From assembly GCF_029873215.1 (NCBI RefSeq), contig NZ_CP123620.1, positions 3,968,001 to 4,032,000 on the forward strand: a stretch of DNA of 64,000 nucleotides. The letters run 5' to 3'. Of the stretch, positions 1 through 8,534 are shown piece by piece. Below the pieces are notes generated by a model. It made no database searches and had not been told where the DNA came from. It was given only the letters and a program-made list of their open reading frames with translations. The position numbers were made by a program, and so were the translations under genes. Origin of the DNA: Nocardioides sp. BP30. Lineage in GTDB: Bacteria > Actinomycetota > Actinomycetes > Propionibacteriales > Nocardioidaceae. How positions within the stretch are numbered: position 1 is the first letter of the stretch; each line of letters begins with the position of its first letter.

Positions 1-1
1 C

Positions 2-952
2 TACGCGCTGCTCGAGGCGATGGCACAGCTCGAGGCCAGCTTCGCCCGCAAGGCCGAGGAGTTCCACGACGTCTTGAAGATGGGTCGCACCCAGCTGCAG
101 GACGCCGTACCGATGACGCTCGGCCAGGAGTTCAACGCCTATGCCGTCATGCTCGGCGAGGACCGCGCCCGGTTGGCCGAGGCCGTCGCGATGCTCTACG
201 AGATCAACCTCGGCGCGACGGCGATCGGCACCCAGCTCAACGCCCCCGCCGGGTACGTCGAGGCGGCCCGCGCCCACCTCGCCCGCATCACCGAGCTTCC
301 GCTCGTGACGGCCGCCGACCTGGTGGAGGCCACCCAGGACTGCGGTGCCTTCGTCCACCTCTCCGGCGTGCTCAAGCGGGTCGCGGTGAAGATCAGCAAG
401 GTCTGCAACGACCTGCGGCTGCTCTCCTCCGGTCCGCGCGCCGGTCTGGGCGAGATCAACCTGCCGGCCCGCCAGGCCGGGTCCAGCATCATGCCGGGCA
501 AGGTCAACCCGGTGATCCCCGAGGTGGTCAACCAGGTGGCCTTCGAGGTGATCGGCTTCGACGTCACCGTCTCGATGGCGGCCGAGGCCGGCCAGCTCCA
601 GCTCAACGCCTTCGAGCCGGTGATCGGCTACTCGCTCTCCGCCGGGTTGTGGCGGATGCGGCAGGCGATGATCGTGCTGGCGGAGAAGTGCGTGGACGGC
701 ATCACCGCCAACCGGGAGGTGCTCCGCCTGGCGGTGGAGAACTCGATCGGCCTGGTGACCGCGCTCAACCCCTACATCGGCTACCGCGCCGCGACCGAGA
801 TCGCCCAGGAGGCGCTCGTCACCGGCCGCGGTGTCGCCGAGCTGGTCGTCGAGCGCGGCCTGATGGATGCCGGACAGCTGGCCGAGGTGCTGCGGCCGGA
901 GGTGCTGGCCAACCTGCAGCGGCCGACGCCGGCCTCCGCGCTGGAGGCCTGA
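2..952 (+). CDS. aspA: Aspartate ammonia-lyase, 3' part (5' end outside window)
   Basis: This enzyme interconverts L-aspartate with fumarate and ammonia in the cytoplasm. The frame is open from the first bases of the window, so the N-terminal third lies upstream. The fumarase/aspartase signature GSSIMPGKVN is encoded near 478-507. The flanking segments ADLVEATQDCGAF and LQLNAFEPVI favour aspartase over class II fumarase. The C-terminus is complete and is followed by a stem-loop. It has no evident link to the flagellar genes downstream. Confidence 0.88.
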   Translation, partial: YALLEAMAQLEASFARKAEEFHDVLKMGRTQLQDAVPMTLGQEFNAYAVMLGEDRARLAEAVAMLYEINLGATAIGTQLNAPAGYVEAARAHLARITELPLVTAADLVEATQDCGAFVHLSGVLKRVAVKISKVCNDLRLLSSGPRAGLGEINLPARQAGSSIMPGKVNPVIPEVVNQVAFEVIGFDVTVSMAAEAGQLQLNAFEPVIGYSLSAGLWRMRQAMIVLAEKCVDGITANREVLRLAVENSIGLVTALNPYIGYRAATEIAQEALVTGRGVAELVVERGLMDAGQLAEVLRPEVLANLQRPTPASALEA

Positions 953-966
953 GCGGCGAAGACGAC

Positions 967-1007
967 CCCAGGGGCCCTCGATCTCACGGAGATCGGGGGC
1001 CTCTGGG
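967..1007 (+). terminator. Stem-loop terminator after aspA
   Basis: Arms 967-984 and 990-1007 pair over 18 positions with two G-T-compatible mismatches around a 5-nt loop, 15 nt after the aspA stop. It probably separates aspA from the flagellar transcription unit. Confidence 0.7.
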
Positions 1008-1081
1008 CTGCTGTGCAGCTGCCGGCACCGTCACCGTGCCGCTCCGGCTGAGGGGGATTTCTCCGTTCCTTCGCACACCGG

Positions 1082-1108
1082 CTCAGGTCCCCCGGCGGTC
1101 CGCCGATG
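1082..1108 (+). promoter_or_regulatory. Sigma-28 (FliA/WhiG)-like promoter upstream of fliJ
   Basis: CTCAGGT at 1082-1088 and GCCGATG at 1102-1108 are separated by 13 nt. The same spacing and near-identical boxes recur before flbD (5850), fliM (8500) and, with a weaker -35, flhA (15478). GCCGAT is the hallmark of flagellar sigma -10 elements. A transcript would start about 7 nt after the -10 box, near 1115. Confidence 0.72.
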
Positions 1109-1114
1109 GAGCCG

Positions 1115-1627
1115 GTGAGCAAGGAACGCTCAAGACCGGAGCCGACGGATCGGCACAGTGTCATCACCAGAAAGTCCCGTGCCTTGAGTGCTACCCGTTC
1201 CGCGGCCGATCGCGGCCTGCGCGCCGTCGCGCGGGTGCGCGGCGTGCGGGAGCACGACAGCCGGCTGGGTCTGCAGCTGGCGCTGGCCGAGCAGCAGGCG
1301 CTCGAGGAGCGCGTGAGCACGCTGCACGACCGACTGGCCGCACTTCCGGGCGACGGCGCACGCACGCCGGCCGAGCTGCTGGTCCTCCGGTCCGGCGCCT
1401 CCGCGCTCGGTGCCCACCTGCGCGATGCCCGCGACGAGGCCACCTCCCACCACGCGGTGGTCGAGGGTGCCCGCGACCGCTGGCACGCCGACAAGGCCCA
1501 GCTCTCGGCGGTGGAGAACCTGTTGGAGCGCCGGGCCGCCCGCCGCCGCGCCGAGCGGGCCAAGGCGGAGGCCAAGGAGCTCGACGACCTCGCGTCGGTG
1601 CGCTGGGCCCGGGAGGCACGGCGATGA
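1115..1627 (+). CDS. fliJ: FliJ-like flagellar export chaperone
   Basis: FliJ is a coiled-coil stalk protein of the flagellar type III export ATPase complex. The product is about 170 residues, rich in Arg, Glu and Ala and predicted almost wholly helical. Its core begins ADRGLRAVARVRGVREHDSR, as in actinobacterial FliJ. An ATG at 1106 overlaps the promoter -10 box and cannot be transcribed, so GTG 1115, which coincides with the expected +1, is chosen. TTG 1184 with a weak GAAAG upstream is an alternative that better fits usual family length. The stop overlaps the next gene as ATGA. The usual neighbours fliF, fliG, fliH and fliI are not in this window. Identification rests on composition and context. 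Confidence 0.72.
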   Translation: MSKERSRPEPTDRHSVITRKSRALSATRSAADRGLRAVARVRGVREHDSRLGLQLALAEQQALEERVSTLHDRLAALPGDGARTPAELLVLRSGASALGAHLRDARDEATSHHAVVEGARDRWHADKAQLSAVENLLERRAARRRAERAKAEAKELDDLASVRWAREARR

Positions 1628-2691
1628 GCAGCATGACCGTCGAAGCCAGCGGCCTGAGCGAGATCAGCAGCCGGATCGAGCAGATCCAGAGCCAGCTCGC
1701 GGCCCTGAGCGGCACGACCACGACCGCCGCCACCACCGATACGACCTCCTCCGACTTCTCCACCGCGCTGCGTGCGGCGACCACGAGCACCGGCACCGCC
1801 AGCACCGGTCTGGTCGCGACCAACGACGGCACCAGCATCGCCCCGCCCCCGGGCTACGGCACCTCCAGCGGTGCCACCGGCAGCGACGTCGTCACCGACG
1901 CCCGCCGCTACCTCGGTGTGCCCTACCTGTGGGGCGGGACGGACCCGAGCAAGGGGCTCGACTGCAGCGGCCTGGTCCAGCAGGTCTACGGCGACCTCGG
2001 CATCGACCTCCCCCGCGTCTCGCGCGACCAGGCAGGAGTCGGTACGTCGGTCGGCAGCCTCGCCGACGCCCAGCCCGGCGACCTGCTCTTCTTCGGCTCC
2101 CCGATCTACCACGTCGCCATCTACGAGGGTGACGGGATGATGATCGAGGCCCCGCACACCGGCCAGAGCGTCAAGGAGATCAAGGTCGCCGACTTCGGCG
2201 AGCCGGTCTCGAAGATCCAGCGCGTGCTCGGCACCTCCGCCGACACCTCAGCCCGGGTCCCGGCGCTCGGCGCAACGGCTACGGCCGGTGGCTCGAGCGG
2301 CGTCGGCAGCGCGACGCCGTACGCGTCGGTGATCAACGCCGCCGCGGCGCGCACCGGCGTGCCGGCCGACCTCATCGCCGCCGTCGCCAAGCAGGAGTCG
2401 GGCTTCAACGCCAGCGCTGTCAGCCGGGCCGGAGCCGAGGGCATCATGCAGCTGATGCCGGCCACCGCGAAGGGGCTCGGTGTCACCGACCCGCTCGACG
2501 CCACCCAGTCGATCAACGGCGGCGCCGACTACCTGGCCAGCCTGCTGAAGCGTTTCGGCGGCAGCACCACGCTGGCGGTGGCGGCCTACAACGCCGGTCC
2601 CGGCGCCGTGCTCAAGTACGGCGGCGTCCCGCCGTACGCCGAGACGCAGAGCTACGTCCGCAACGTCCTCGCCCTGACGGAGGCCACGTGA
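1624..2691 (+). CDS. NlpC/P60 endopeptidase + lytic transglycosylase in the flagellar operon
   Basis: This is probably a peptidoglycan hydrolase that opens the wall for the rod and hook, an analogue of FlgJ. An N-terminal Thr/Ser-rich segment (to about residue 90) is followed by an NlpC/P60 domain with catalytic Cys in LDCSGL, His in YHVAIY and a further His in EAPHTG. After a linker comes a C-terminal SLT/goose-lysozyme-like domain with catalytic Glu in KQESGFN, followed by GIMQLMPATA and AYNAGPGAV. There is no clear Sec signal peptide, so export through the flagellar apparatus is possible. The start ATG overlaps the fliJ stop and the end overlaps fliK by 4 nt. A fusion cutting both glycan and stem peptide is unusual for a flagellar hydrolase. 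Confidence 0.85.
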   Translation: MSSMTVEASGLSEISSRIEQIQSQLAALSGTTTTAATTDTTSSDFSTALRAATTSTGTASTGLVATNDGTSIAPPPGYGTSSGATGSDVVTDARRYLGVPYLWGGTDPSKGLDCSGLVQQVYGDLGIDLPRVSRDQAGVGTSVGSLADAQPGDLLFFGSPIYHVAIYEGDGMMIEAPHTGQSVKEIKVADFGEPVSKIQRVLGTSADTSARVPALGATATAGGSSGVGSATPYASVINAAAARTGVPADLIAAVAKQESGFNASAVSRAGAEGIMQLMPATAKGLGVTDPLDATQSINGGADYLASLLKRFGGSTTLAVAAYNAGPGAVLKYGGVPPYAETQSYVRNVLALTEAT

Positions 2692-4151
2692 GCATCACCC
2701 CCTTCCTGACCACGTCGACGGGGTCGACGGGTTCGACGGGTTCGACGGGTCACAAGGCCGCCGGTGCCCTCGGCAAGCACGGCCAGGGCGGCCAGAACGG
2801 CCAGGGCTCCCCCGCCGGCGCCGACAGCGCGCTCGGCTTCCTGGCGCAGCTCGCCGCCGCCGTCGGCAGCGTCGGCCCGCTGGGACAGAACCTCGCCGTC
2901 CCCGGCATGCCCACGGGCGTCCCCGGCGCGACCGGTACTGGAGCGGGTACGGCGAGCGCGGCGGCCCTCGCCGTCGCGCAGACCCCGACCGGCAGCCCGC
3001 AGGCCGCGCCGCCCGCGTCCGGCGACCCGACGTCGGCCCAGGCCGGCGGCACGCCAGGCATCACCACCGGCATCACCACCGGCATGACCACCGGGGCGCT
3101 TCAGCAGGCCGGTGCGTCGATGCTGACCCGGCTGACCGGCGGCCTTCCCGCGCAGTCCGGTGCGACAGGATCAGGCTCCGACGACGCGGCCGCCCCTGCC
3201 AACGGTGCCGCGACGACCACCTCGGCGACGCCCACTCAGACCCCCGCGAGCGATGCCGGCACCCTGACCGCCCAGCTGGCCGCCCAGCTGACCGGCGAGC
3301 TGACCACCACTGCCCCACAGACGACATCGCATCGCCACGGCGCTCAGGCGGTGACGGCGACCGGCTCGGCGAAGACCGGCGACGCCGCCGACGCGCTGTC
3401 GAGCGGGTCGACCGCGTCGTCGGGGTCGGCCGACGCAACGACGACCTCGGCGACCTCGGCGACCGACCCGGCGTCGCTCACCGTCGGTCCGGCGGCCACG
3501 GCGGTGTCCGCCGATGCCCTCGCCTCCATCGCGGCGACCGCGGCCGGCGCCGACGCTCTCGCCGCCGCCGGAACCGCCGGCTCGGTGGCGGACCCCCAGC
3601 CCGAGCAGACCGCTGCCGTGCTTCGCCAGGTCTTCCCCGAGGTGACCCGGGTCGCCGGCGGCAGCCCGGGCACCCACCGACTCGCCATCACCCTGCACCC
3701 CGAGGAGCTCGGCGAGGTGCGGGTCACCGTCGTCGTCCGGGCGGGCTCTGTCCAGGTCGACGTCGCCACCGACCCCATCAACGGCGCTGCCCGCACCGCC
3801 CTGGAGCACGGCGCACCCGAGCTGCGCCGGCTGCTGGAGGCGGTGGGCACCGACGCCGACGTGCGGTTCCGCGACCTCGGCACCAGCGCGACGCTCACCA
3901 ACACCGGCAACGGTGGTACCGGCAGTGCCACCGACGGCGGCCGGCAGCAGTCCTTCGCCCAGGCCCAAGCGCAGGCCCAGGCCCAGGCCCAGGCCGACAC
4001 GAGCGGCGGCGGCCGCGGCCGCGCGGCGTCGTACGGCTCCTCCGACCAGCCCGTCGTGCGCGACGCCCCCGCCGCACTCGAGTCCGACCCGTCCGACCCG
4101 TCCGTCCCGACCGCTCGTCGCGCCAGCTCCGGCGTGGACCAGCTGATCTGA
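2688..4151 (+). CDS. fliK: Flagellar hook-length control protein FliK
   Basis: FliK is the exported molecular ruler that sets hook length and switches export specificity through FlhB. The product is 487 residues. About 300 N-terminal residues are low-complexity Ala/Gly/Thr/Ser, typical of the disordered ruler. The conserved Flg_hook domain (about residues 320-400) contains RLAITLHPEELGEVRVTVVV. The start overlaps the preceding stop as GTGA. Two short tandem repeats encode (STG)n near the N-terminus and (QA)n near the C-terminus and could vary in copy number. Confidence 0.88.
   Translation: MSITPFLTTSTGSTGSTGSTGHKAAGALGKHGQGGQNGQGSPAGADSALGFLAQLAAAVGSVGPLGQNLAVPGMPTGVPGATGTGAGTASAAALAVAQTPTGSPQAAPPASGDPTSAQAGGTPGITTGITTGMTTGALQQAGASMLTRLTGGLPAQSGATGSGSDDAAAPANGAATTTSATPTQTPASDAGTLTAQLAAQLTGELTTTAPQTTSHRHGAQAVTATGSAKTGDAADALSSGSTASSGSADATTTSATSATDPASLTVGPAATAVSADALASIAATAAGADALAAAGTAGSVADPQPEQTAAVLRQVFPEVTRVAGGSPGTHRLAITLHPEELGEVRVTVVVRAGSVQVDVATDPINGAARTALEHGAPELRRLLEAVGTDADVRFRDLGTSATLTNTGNGGTGSATDGGRQQSFAQAQAQAQAQAQADTSGGGRGRAASYGSSDQPVVRDAPAALESDPSDPSVPTARRASSGVDQLI
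2715..2750 (+). repeat. 9-bp tandem repeat in fliK (STG)4
   Basis: Four copies of TCGACGGGK follow each other in frame and encode Ser-Thr-Gly repeats in the disordered FliK N-terminus. Copy-number change would keep frame. Confidence 0.85.
3957..3995 (+). repeat. 6-bp tandem repeat in fliK (AQ)n
   Basis: About six copies of GCCCAG-type units encode alternating Ala-Gln after the Flg_hook domain. Confidence 0.8.
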
Positions 4152-4167
4152 CCAGAGGAGACATCCC

Positions 4168-4671
4168 GTGAGCGTGACCCCGATCAGCAGCGACAACGGC
4201 ATCTTCGCTGCCAACGCCGCCTCGTCGGCGAGCGGCAGCAGCTCCACCAGCGAGGACTCGGACATGTTCCTCCAGCTGATGGTGGCGCAGATGAAGTACC
4301 AGGACCCGATGAACCCGACGGACACCTCCACCATGCTCACCCAGAACGCCACCTTCACCGAGGTCCAGGCGATCCAGGAGATGCAGAGCGAGATGGGCAT
4401 GGTGCTCTCCAGCCAGCTCGCGTTCGGCTCCGCGGCGATGATCGGGAAGAACGTCAGCTGGGTCGACGCCAACGGCAAGACCCAGTCCGGCACCGTCTCG
4501 GGTGTCTCCTACACCACCTCGGGACCCGTCGTCACCGTCGGTGACCAGCAGGTCTCGCTCAACTCGATCGGCGCCGTGGGTGACATCTCCGGCAGCGCCG
4601 GCACCAGCTCCGGGTCCGACACCGGCAGTACCAGCAACAGCACCGGCTCCACCTCCGGCACCACCGCCTGA
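4168..4671 (+). CDS. flgD: Flagellar hook assembly/capping protein FlgD
   Basis: FlgD caps the growing hook and lets FlgE subunits polymerise. The product is 167 residues. The conserved N-terminal core reads DMFLQLMVAQMKYQDPMNPT followed by a Gln/Glu-rich segment, the export and capping part of the family. A short C-terminal domain (SAAMIGKNVSWVDANGK) precedes a Ser/Gly/Thr tail. It is shorter than enterobacterial FlgD (about 230 residues), as in many Gram-positives. The RBS AGAGGAG lies 9 nt before GTG 4168. It sits between fliK and flgE, the expected order. Confidence 0.9.
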   Translation: MSVTPISSDNGIFAANAASSASGSSSTSEDSDMFLQLMVAQMKYQDPMNPTDTSTMLTQNATFTEVQAIQEMQSEMGMVLSSQLAFGSAAMIGKNVSWVDANGKTQSGTVSGVSYTTSGPVVTVGDQQVSLNSIGAVGDISGSAGTSSGSDTGSTSNSTGSTSGTTA

Positions 4672-4702
4672 TCCCCTCCACCACCGAACAAAGGACAACG
4701 CG

Positions 4703-5719
4703 ATGCTTCGTTCACTCTTCGCCGGCATCAGCGGCCTGCGCGTCAACCAGACCATGCTCGACGTGACCGGCAACAACATCGCCAACGCCAACACGGTCGG
4801 CTTCAAGAGCTCGCAGACCGTCTTCTCCGACACGCTGTCGCAGATGCTGACCGCCGCGTCCGCCCCGGCCAGCAACGGCAGCCTCGGTGGCACCAACGCC
4901 ATCCAGATCGGCCTCGGCACCCAGCTCGCCGCGGTCAAGACCAACTTCACCCAGGGCGCCAACGAGACCACCGGCGTGCCCACCGACATGATGCTGAGCG
5001 GCGACGGCTTCTTCGTGGTCGGCGACGGATCGAACAAGTATCTCACCCGCGCCGGCGCGTTCTCCTTCGACCAGGACGGCAACCTGACCGCCCCCGACGG
5101 CAAGCTCGTGCAGGGCTACGCGGTCACCGGCTACGCGGCCGACGGCACGCCGACCTACGGCAAGAAGCCGGCCACGACCGACACCACCGGCACGGGCCTG
5201 GAGACGATCACCCAGCAGATGAACGACGCCGTCGTCGCGCCGGCGACCAAGAGCGCGCTGCAGAAGTACTTCGACACCAAGGGCGCCGCCGCGACGCCGG
5301 CGGTCGTCTACAGCACCACGCCCGGCACGCCGGCCGGCTCGGTGGCCTACCCGAGCCTGCAGTCCTACGAGATCGGCAGCGACGGCACCATCACCGGTAC
5401 CTACTCCAGCGGCGACAAGCTGGCGATCGGCAAGATCGCCGTGGCCAACGTGCAGAACCCCCAGGGCCTGGAGAAGTCCGGCGACTCCGAGTACGTCGCC
5501 AGCGCCAACTCCGGCCTGATCGAGTACGCCGCCGCCGGCGAGGTCACCGACTACGGCCAGAACGCCAAGATCACCACCGGCGCGCTGGAGATGTCGAACG
5601 TCGACCTCTCCACCGAGTTCACCAACCTGATCCTGGCCCAGCGCGGCTTCGAGGCCAGCTCGAAGATCATCACGACCTCCGACCAGATCCTCGACGACCT
5701 CATCAACATGAAGCGCTGA
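4703..5719 (+). CDS. flgE: Flagellar hook protein FlgE
   Basis: FlgE is the hook subunit joining basal body and filament. The product is 338 residues. It has the N-terminal rod/hook motif SLFAGISGLRVNQTMLDVTG followed by NNIANANTVGFKSS, and the C-terminal basal-body domain with EFTNLILAQRGFEASSKIIT. ATG 4703 has AAGGAC 8 nt upstream and places the helical N-terminus at residue 1; an open frame extends further upstream but overlaps flgD. A strong terminator follows. FlgF or FlgG is excluded mainly by position after flgD. Confidence 0.92.
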   Translation: MLRSLFAGISGLRVNQTMLDVTGNNIANANTVGFKSSQTVFSDTLSQMLTAASAPASNGSLGGTNAIQIGLGTQLAAVKTNFTQGANETTGVPTDMMLSGDGFFVVGDGSNKYLTRAGAFSFDQDGNLTAPDGKLVQGYAVTGYAADGTPTYGKKPATTDTTGTGLETITQQMNDAVVAPATKSALQKYFDTKGAAATPAVVYSTTPGTPAGSVAYPSLQSYEIGSDGTITGTYSSGDKLAIGKIAVANVQNPQGLEKSGDSEYVASANSGLIEYAAAGEVTDYGQNAKITTGALEMSNVDLSTEFTNLILAQRGFEASSKIITTSDQILDDLINMKR

Positions 5720-5732
5720 CCCAGCGCCCCGC

Positions 5733-5773
5733 ACGTCGGCGGGCCGCACCCTCGCGGGGCGGCCCGCCGACGT
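5733..5773 (+). terminator. Strong terminator after flgE
   Basis: A perfect 15-bp stem (arms 5733-5747 and 5759-5773) encloses an 11-nt loop directly downstream of flgE and ends the fliJ-flgE unit. Confidence 0.85.
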
Positions 5774-5849
5774 CGTTCGCCCCCGACAAGTGCGCGCGCC
5801 GTACGGCGTGTCGCTCGCCGTTTCGTCCGGGGCATGGCATCAGGACTGT

Positions 5850-5876
5850 CTCAGGTCCCGGGCACCCACGCCGATC
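5850..5876 (+). promoter_or_regulatory. Sigma-28-like promoter upstream of flbD-motA-motB-fliL
   Basis: CTCAGGT (5850-5856), 13 nt, GCCGATC (5870-5876). Boxes and spacing match the sites before fliJ and fliM. The predicted +1 near 5885 leaves a 5' UTR of about 63 nt before flbD. Confidence 0.78.
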
Positions 5877-5947
5877 AGGCACTGTGACCGGCCACGGATG
5901 GCCGGCCGCAGACCGCGAAAAATCCCGCACAAGGACGGTGCGACCGA

Positions 5948-6265
5948 ATGATCACGCTCACCCGCCTCTCGGGTTCGGTGTTCCTGCTCAACGCCGACCT
6001 GATCGAGCGCGTCGACAGCACCCCGGACACGATCATCACCCTCGTCGACGGCAAGAAGTACGTCGTCGCCGAGACCATGTCCGAGGTGCTCGACGCCGTC
6101 GTCGCCTTCCGCGGCGAGGTCGTCGCCCTGGGCTCGCTGCTCGACGCCGTCCACCCCTACCTGCACCGCAAGGTCACCGACGTGCCCGAGCAGGGCCAGC
6201 CGAAGCTGGCGACCGTGTCCGAGTTCGCCTCGCCCCATCCCCGCCGTACCGGAAACGAGGACTGA
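5948..6265 (+). CDS. flbD: FlbD-family flagellar protein
   Basis: This is a small FlbD/SwrD-like protein of 105 residues, normally encoded between flgE and motA. In Bacillus SwrD is reported to support flagellar torque. The core MITLTRLSGSVFLLNADLIE plus TPDTIITLVDGKKYVV matches the roughly 65-residue family. The extra 35 residues at the C-terminus are Pro/Arg-rich. It is unrelated to the Caulobacter regulator of the same name. AAGGAC lies upstream of ATG 5948. The stop TGA shares its A with the motA start. Confidence 0.85.
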   Translation: MITLTRLSGSVFLLNADLIERVDSTPDTIITLVDGKKYVVAETMSEVLDAVVAFRGEVVALGSLLDAVHPYLHRKVTDVPEQGQPKLATVSEFASPHPRRTGNED

Positions 6266-7035
6266 TGGACGCCGCAACCCCGATCGGGATCGTCCTGGGC
6301 TTCATCGTCATCATCGTCGCCAACATCATGGAGGGCGGCCACCCGATGAGCCTGTTCCTCCTGCCGCCGATGTTGCTGGTGTTCGGCACCACGCTCCTGG
6401 TCACGGTCGCCGGCGGCACCATGGTCGACGCCAAGACCGCGGTGAAGTCCATCAAGCGCGCCTTCACCGGCAAGGTCCAGCCCGCCTCCGACCTGGTCCC
6501 CGCGATCGTCAGCCTCGCCGAGCGCGCCCGCCGCGAGGGCCTCCTGGCCCTCGAGGACGGCCTGCGCGAGATCGACGACCCGTTCCTGGTCAAGGGCGTC
6601 ACGATGGCCATCGACGGCACCGACCCCGAGGAGCTGCGCGAGATCCTCGAGGCCGAGGTGCACGCGAAGAAGGGCGAGGACCGGCAGGCGGCCAAGTTCT
6701 TCGCCGACGCCGGCGGCTACGCCCCCACCATCGGCATCATCGGCACCGTGATGGGCCTGGTGCACGTGCTGGAGAACCTGTCCACGCCCGAGAAGCTCGG
6801 TCCGCTCATCGCCGGCGCGTTCGTGGCGACCCTGTGGGGCGTCCTGTCCGCGAACGTGATGTGGCTGCCGCTGAGCAACCGGCTGCGCCGCCTCGGTGCG
6901 CTGGAGGCGGCCCGGATGGAGCTCACGATCGAGGGCGTCTCCGCGATCCAGTCCGGCTCGAACCCGCGCCTGGTCGCCGAGAAGCTCCGCTCGCTCCTGC
7001 CCTCCGACCAGCAGACCGTCGAAGAGGCCGCCTGA
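6265..7035 (+). CDS. motA: Flagellar motor stator protein MotA
   Basis: MotA is the inner-membrane stator subunit that couples ion flow to torque. The product is 256 residues with four predicted membrane segments, two near the N-terminus (IGIVLGFIVIIVANIM, SLFLLPPMLLVFGTTLLVTV) and two around residues 150-200. The cytoplasmic loop is charged (RARREGLLALEDGL), and the third helix contains GYAPTIGIIGTVMGL with the conserved Pro. The ATG overlaps the flbD stop and the end overlaps motB, giving tight translational coupling. Confidence 0.94.
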   Translation: MDAATPIGIVLGFIVIIVANIMEGGHPMSLFLLPPMLLVFGTTLLVTVAGGTMVDAKTAVKSIKRAFTGKVQPASDLVPAIVSLAERARREGLLALEDGLREIDDPFLVKGVTMAIDGTDPEELREILEAEVHAKKGEDRQAAKFFADAGGYAPTIGIIGTVMGLVHVLENLSTPEKLGPLIAGAFVATLWGVLSANVMWLPLSNRLRRLGALEAARMELTIEGVSAIQSGSNPRLVAEKLRSLLPSDQQTVEEAA

Positions 7036-7976
7036 TGAGCGGCAAGGGTCGCCCGCAGCCGGTACGACGGCGTCCGAAGGGCGACGACGAGCACGAGGAG
7101 CACGAGGGCGGCTCGGAGCGCTGGCTGGTCACCTACGCCGACATGGTGACCCTGTTGATGGTGCTGTTCATCGTCATGTTCGCCATGTCCACCGTCGACT
7201 CGACCAAGTACGCCCAGCTCAAGGACGGTCTCGCGAACGGCTTCGGTCGCTCGGCCCAGATCCTCTCCGGCTCGAGCCCGCTGCTGGACGACCAGGGCCC
7301 GACCTCGAGCGGCTCGGAGGTGATGGACAACAGCCTGATCACCAACATGCCGGCGCAGGAGACCAAGGCGATCAAGGATCAGGTCGACAAGGCCCAGATG
7401 CAGGCCAAGCAGCGCGCGTACGCCGACGCCGAGGCCCAGGTGAAGTCGCTGCTCGGGCTGTGGAAGAAGATGCAGCAGGCCCTGGCCAAGAAGGGGCTCG
7501 CCGACGACGTACAGGCGACGGTGGACGAGCGCGGGCTGGTCGTCTCGCTGGTCTCGCGCCACGTCGTCTTCCGTGCCAACCTCGCCGACCTCACCCCGCG
7601 CGGTGACGAGATCATCGACACGGTCGCCCCCGTGCTCAGGGGCATCACCGAGCCGATCGACGTCGACGGTCACACCAACCAGGTGAAGGTCAAGCCGAAG
7701 TACTACCCCGACGACTGGGGCCTGTCCACCGCCCGTGCGCTCTCGGCACTGCGGCGCCTGGCCGACGTCGACAAGATCCCTGCCAAGCGGCTCCAGGCGT
7801 CCGGCTTCGGCCACACCAAGCCCCTCGAGGACCCCTCGATCAAGGGCTCCCAGCAGATCAACAAGCGGGTCGACATCGTCGTCCTCTCCCAGGCCCCGGC
7901 CGAGACCCGGGCGCTCTACCAGCAGGTCCAGCAGGACCTGCAGAAGACCCAGAACCAGACCGGAGTGCAGCCGTGA
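7035..7976 (+). CDS. motB: Flagellar motor stator protein MotB
   Basis: MotB anchors the stator to peptidoglycan and carries the ion-binding Asp. The product is 313 residues. The N-terminus is basic and acidic, then a single membrane helix starts at TYADMVTLLMVLFIVMFAMS with the essential Asp at residue 36. A linker is followed by an OmpA-like peptidoglycan-binding domain (about residues 170-290) with IDVDGHTNQVKVKPK and GFGHTKPL. The residues do not settle whether H+ or Na+ is used. ATG overlaps the motA stop and the end overlaps fliL as GTGA. Confidence 0.93.
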   Translation: MSGKGRPQPVRRRPKGDDEHEEHEGGSERWLVTYADMVTLLMVLFIVMFAMSTVDSTKYAQLKDGLANGFGRSAQILSGSSPLLDDQGPTSSGSEVMDNSLITNMPAQETKAIKDQVDKAQMQAKQRAYADAEAQVKSLLGLWKKMQQALAKKGLADDVQATVDERGLVVSLVSRHVVFRANLADLTPRGDEIIDTVAPVLRGITEPIDVDGHTNQVKVKPKYYPDDWGLSTARALSALRRLADVDKIPAKRLQASGFGHTKPLEDPSIKGSQQINKRVDIVVLSQAPAETRALYQQVQQDLQKTQNQTGVQP

Positions 7977-8407
7977 CCGTCACCGCCATGCCCACCACCG
8001 AGGCCGAGGAGAAGAAGCCGCGCCGTCGCGGCCGCACCATCATCATCGCGCTGGTGGTCGTGCTCCTGCTCGCCGGCGGCGCCTACTTCTTCGTGCTCAA
8101 GCCGTCCGGCCCGACCAAGCCCGAGCCGGGCACCGTCGAGGCGCTCGACTCGATCCAGATCAACCTGGCCGGCGGCCACTACCTGCGCCTCGGTATCGCT
8201 CTGCAACTGCGCAAGGGCGCCGGCGAGGAGATCGACGGCAGCAAGGCCCTCGACGCGGCGATCAACCTGTTCAGCGGTCAGTCGATGACCAACCTCGACC
8301 AGGGCCAGCCGCGCAACAACCTCAAGACGAAGTTGAGCCAGAAGCTGACCGAGCTGTACGACGGCGACGTGATGGGCGTCTACTTCACGGAGTTCGTCAC
8401 GCAGTGA
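7973..8407 (+). CDS. fliL: Flagellar basal body-associated protein FliL
   Basis: FliL is a single-pass membrane protein around the stator that supports motor output. The product is 144 residues: a basic cytoplasmic stretch, one helix (TIIIALVVVLLLAGGAYFFV, about residues 22-42), and a periplasmic domain with SIQINLAGGHYLRLGIALQL. The size is usual. GTG 7973 overlaps the motB stop. It is the last gene of the flbD unit; a new promoter precedes fliM. Confidence 0.9.
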   Translation: MTVTAMPTTEAEEKKPRRRGRTIIIALVVVLLLAGGAYFFVLKPSGPTKPEPGTVEALDSIQINLAGGHYLRLGIALQLRKGAGEEIDGSKALDAAINLFSGQSMTNLDQGQPRNNLKTKLSQKLTELYDGDVMGVYFTEFVTQ

Positions 8408-8480
8408 CCTGACGGCGTACGTCCGGCGAGCCTCCGCGAAGCGCCCACCCCTGGCCCGTTCTGACTAGCAGGTCAGGACC

Positions 8481-8496
8481 TTCGGCCAAGGCCGAA
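8481..8496. other. 16-bp perfect palindrome upstream of the fliM promoter
   Basis: TTCGGCCAAGGCCGAA ends 3 nt before the -35 box of the fliM promoter. It could be an activator or repressor site, or a weak hairpin ending the flbD-fliL unit. No regulator is assigned. Confidence 0.5.
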
Positions 8497-8499
8497 CGT

Positions 8500-8526
8500 C
8501 TCAGGTGACCCGGCGCAGCGCCGATC
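8500..8526 (+). promoter_or_regulatory. Sigma-28-like promoter upstream of fliM
   Basis: CTCAGGT (8500-8506), 13 nt, GCCGATC (8520-8526). The expected +1 falls at about 8533-8535, coinciding with GTG 8535, the likely leaderless fliM start. Confidence 0.78.
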
Positions 8527-8534
8527 CCGGGATC

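Noticed and set aside
5884..6264. N-terminal extension of motA from GTG 5884
   Set aside because: The frame is open but overlaps flbD entirely, encodes no conserved sequence, and ATG 6265 gives the normal MotA N-terminus.
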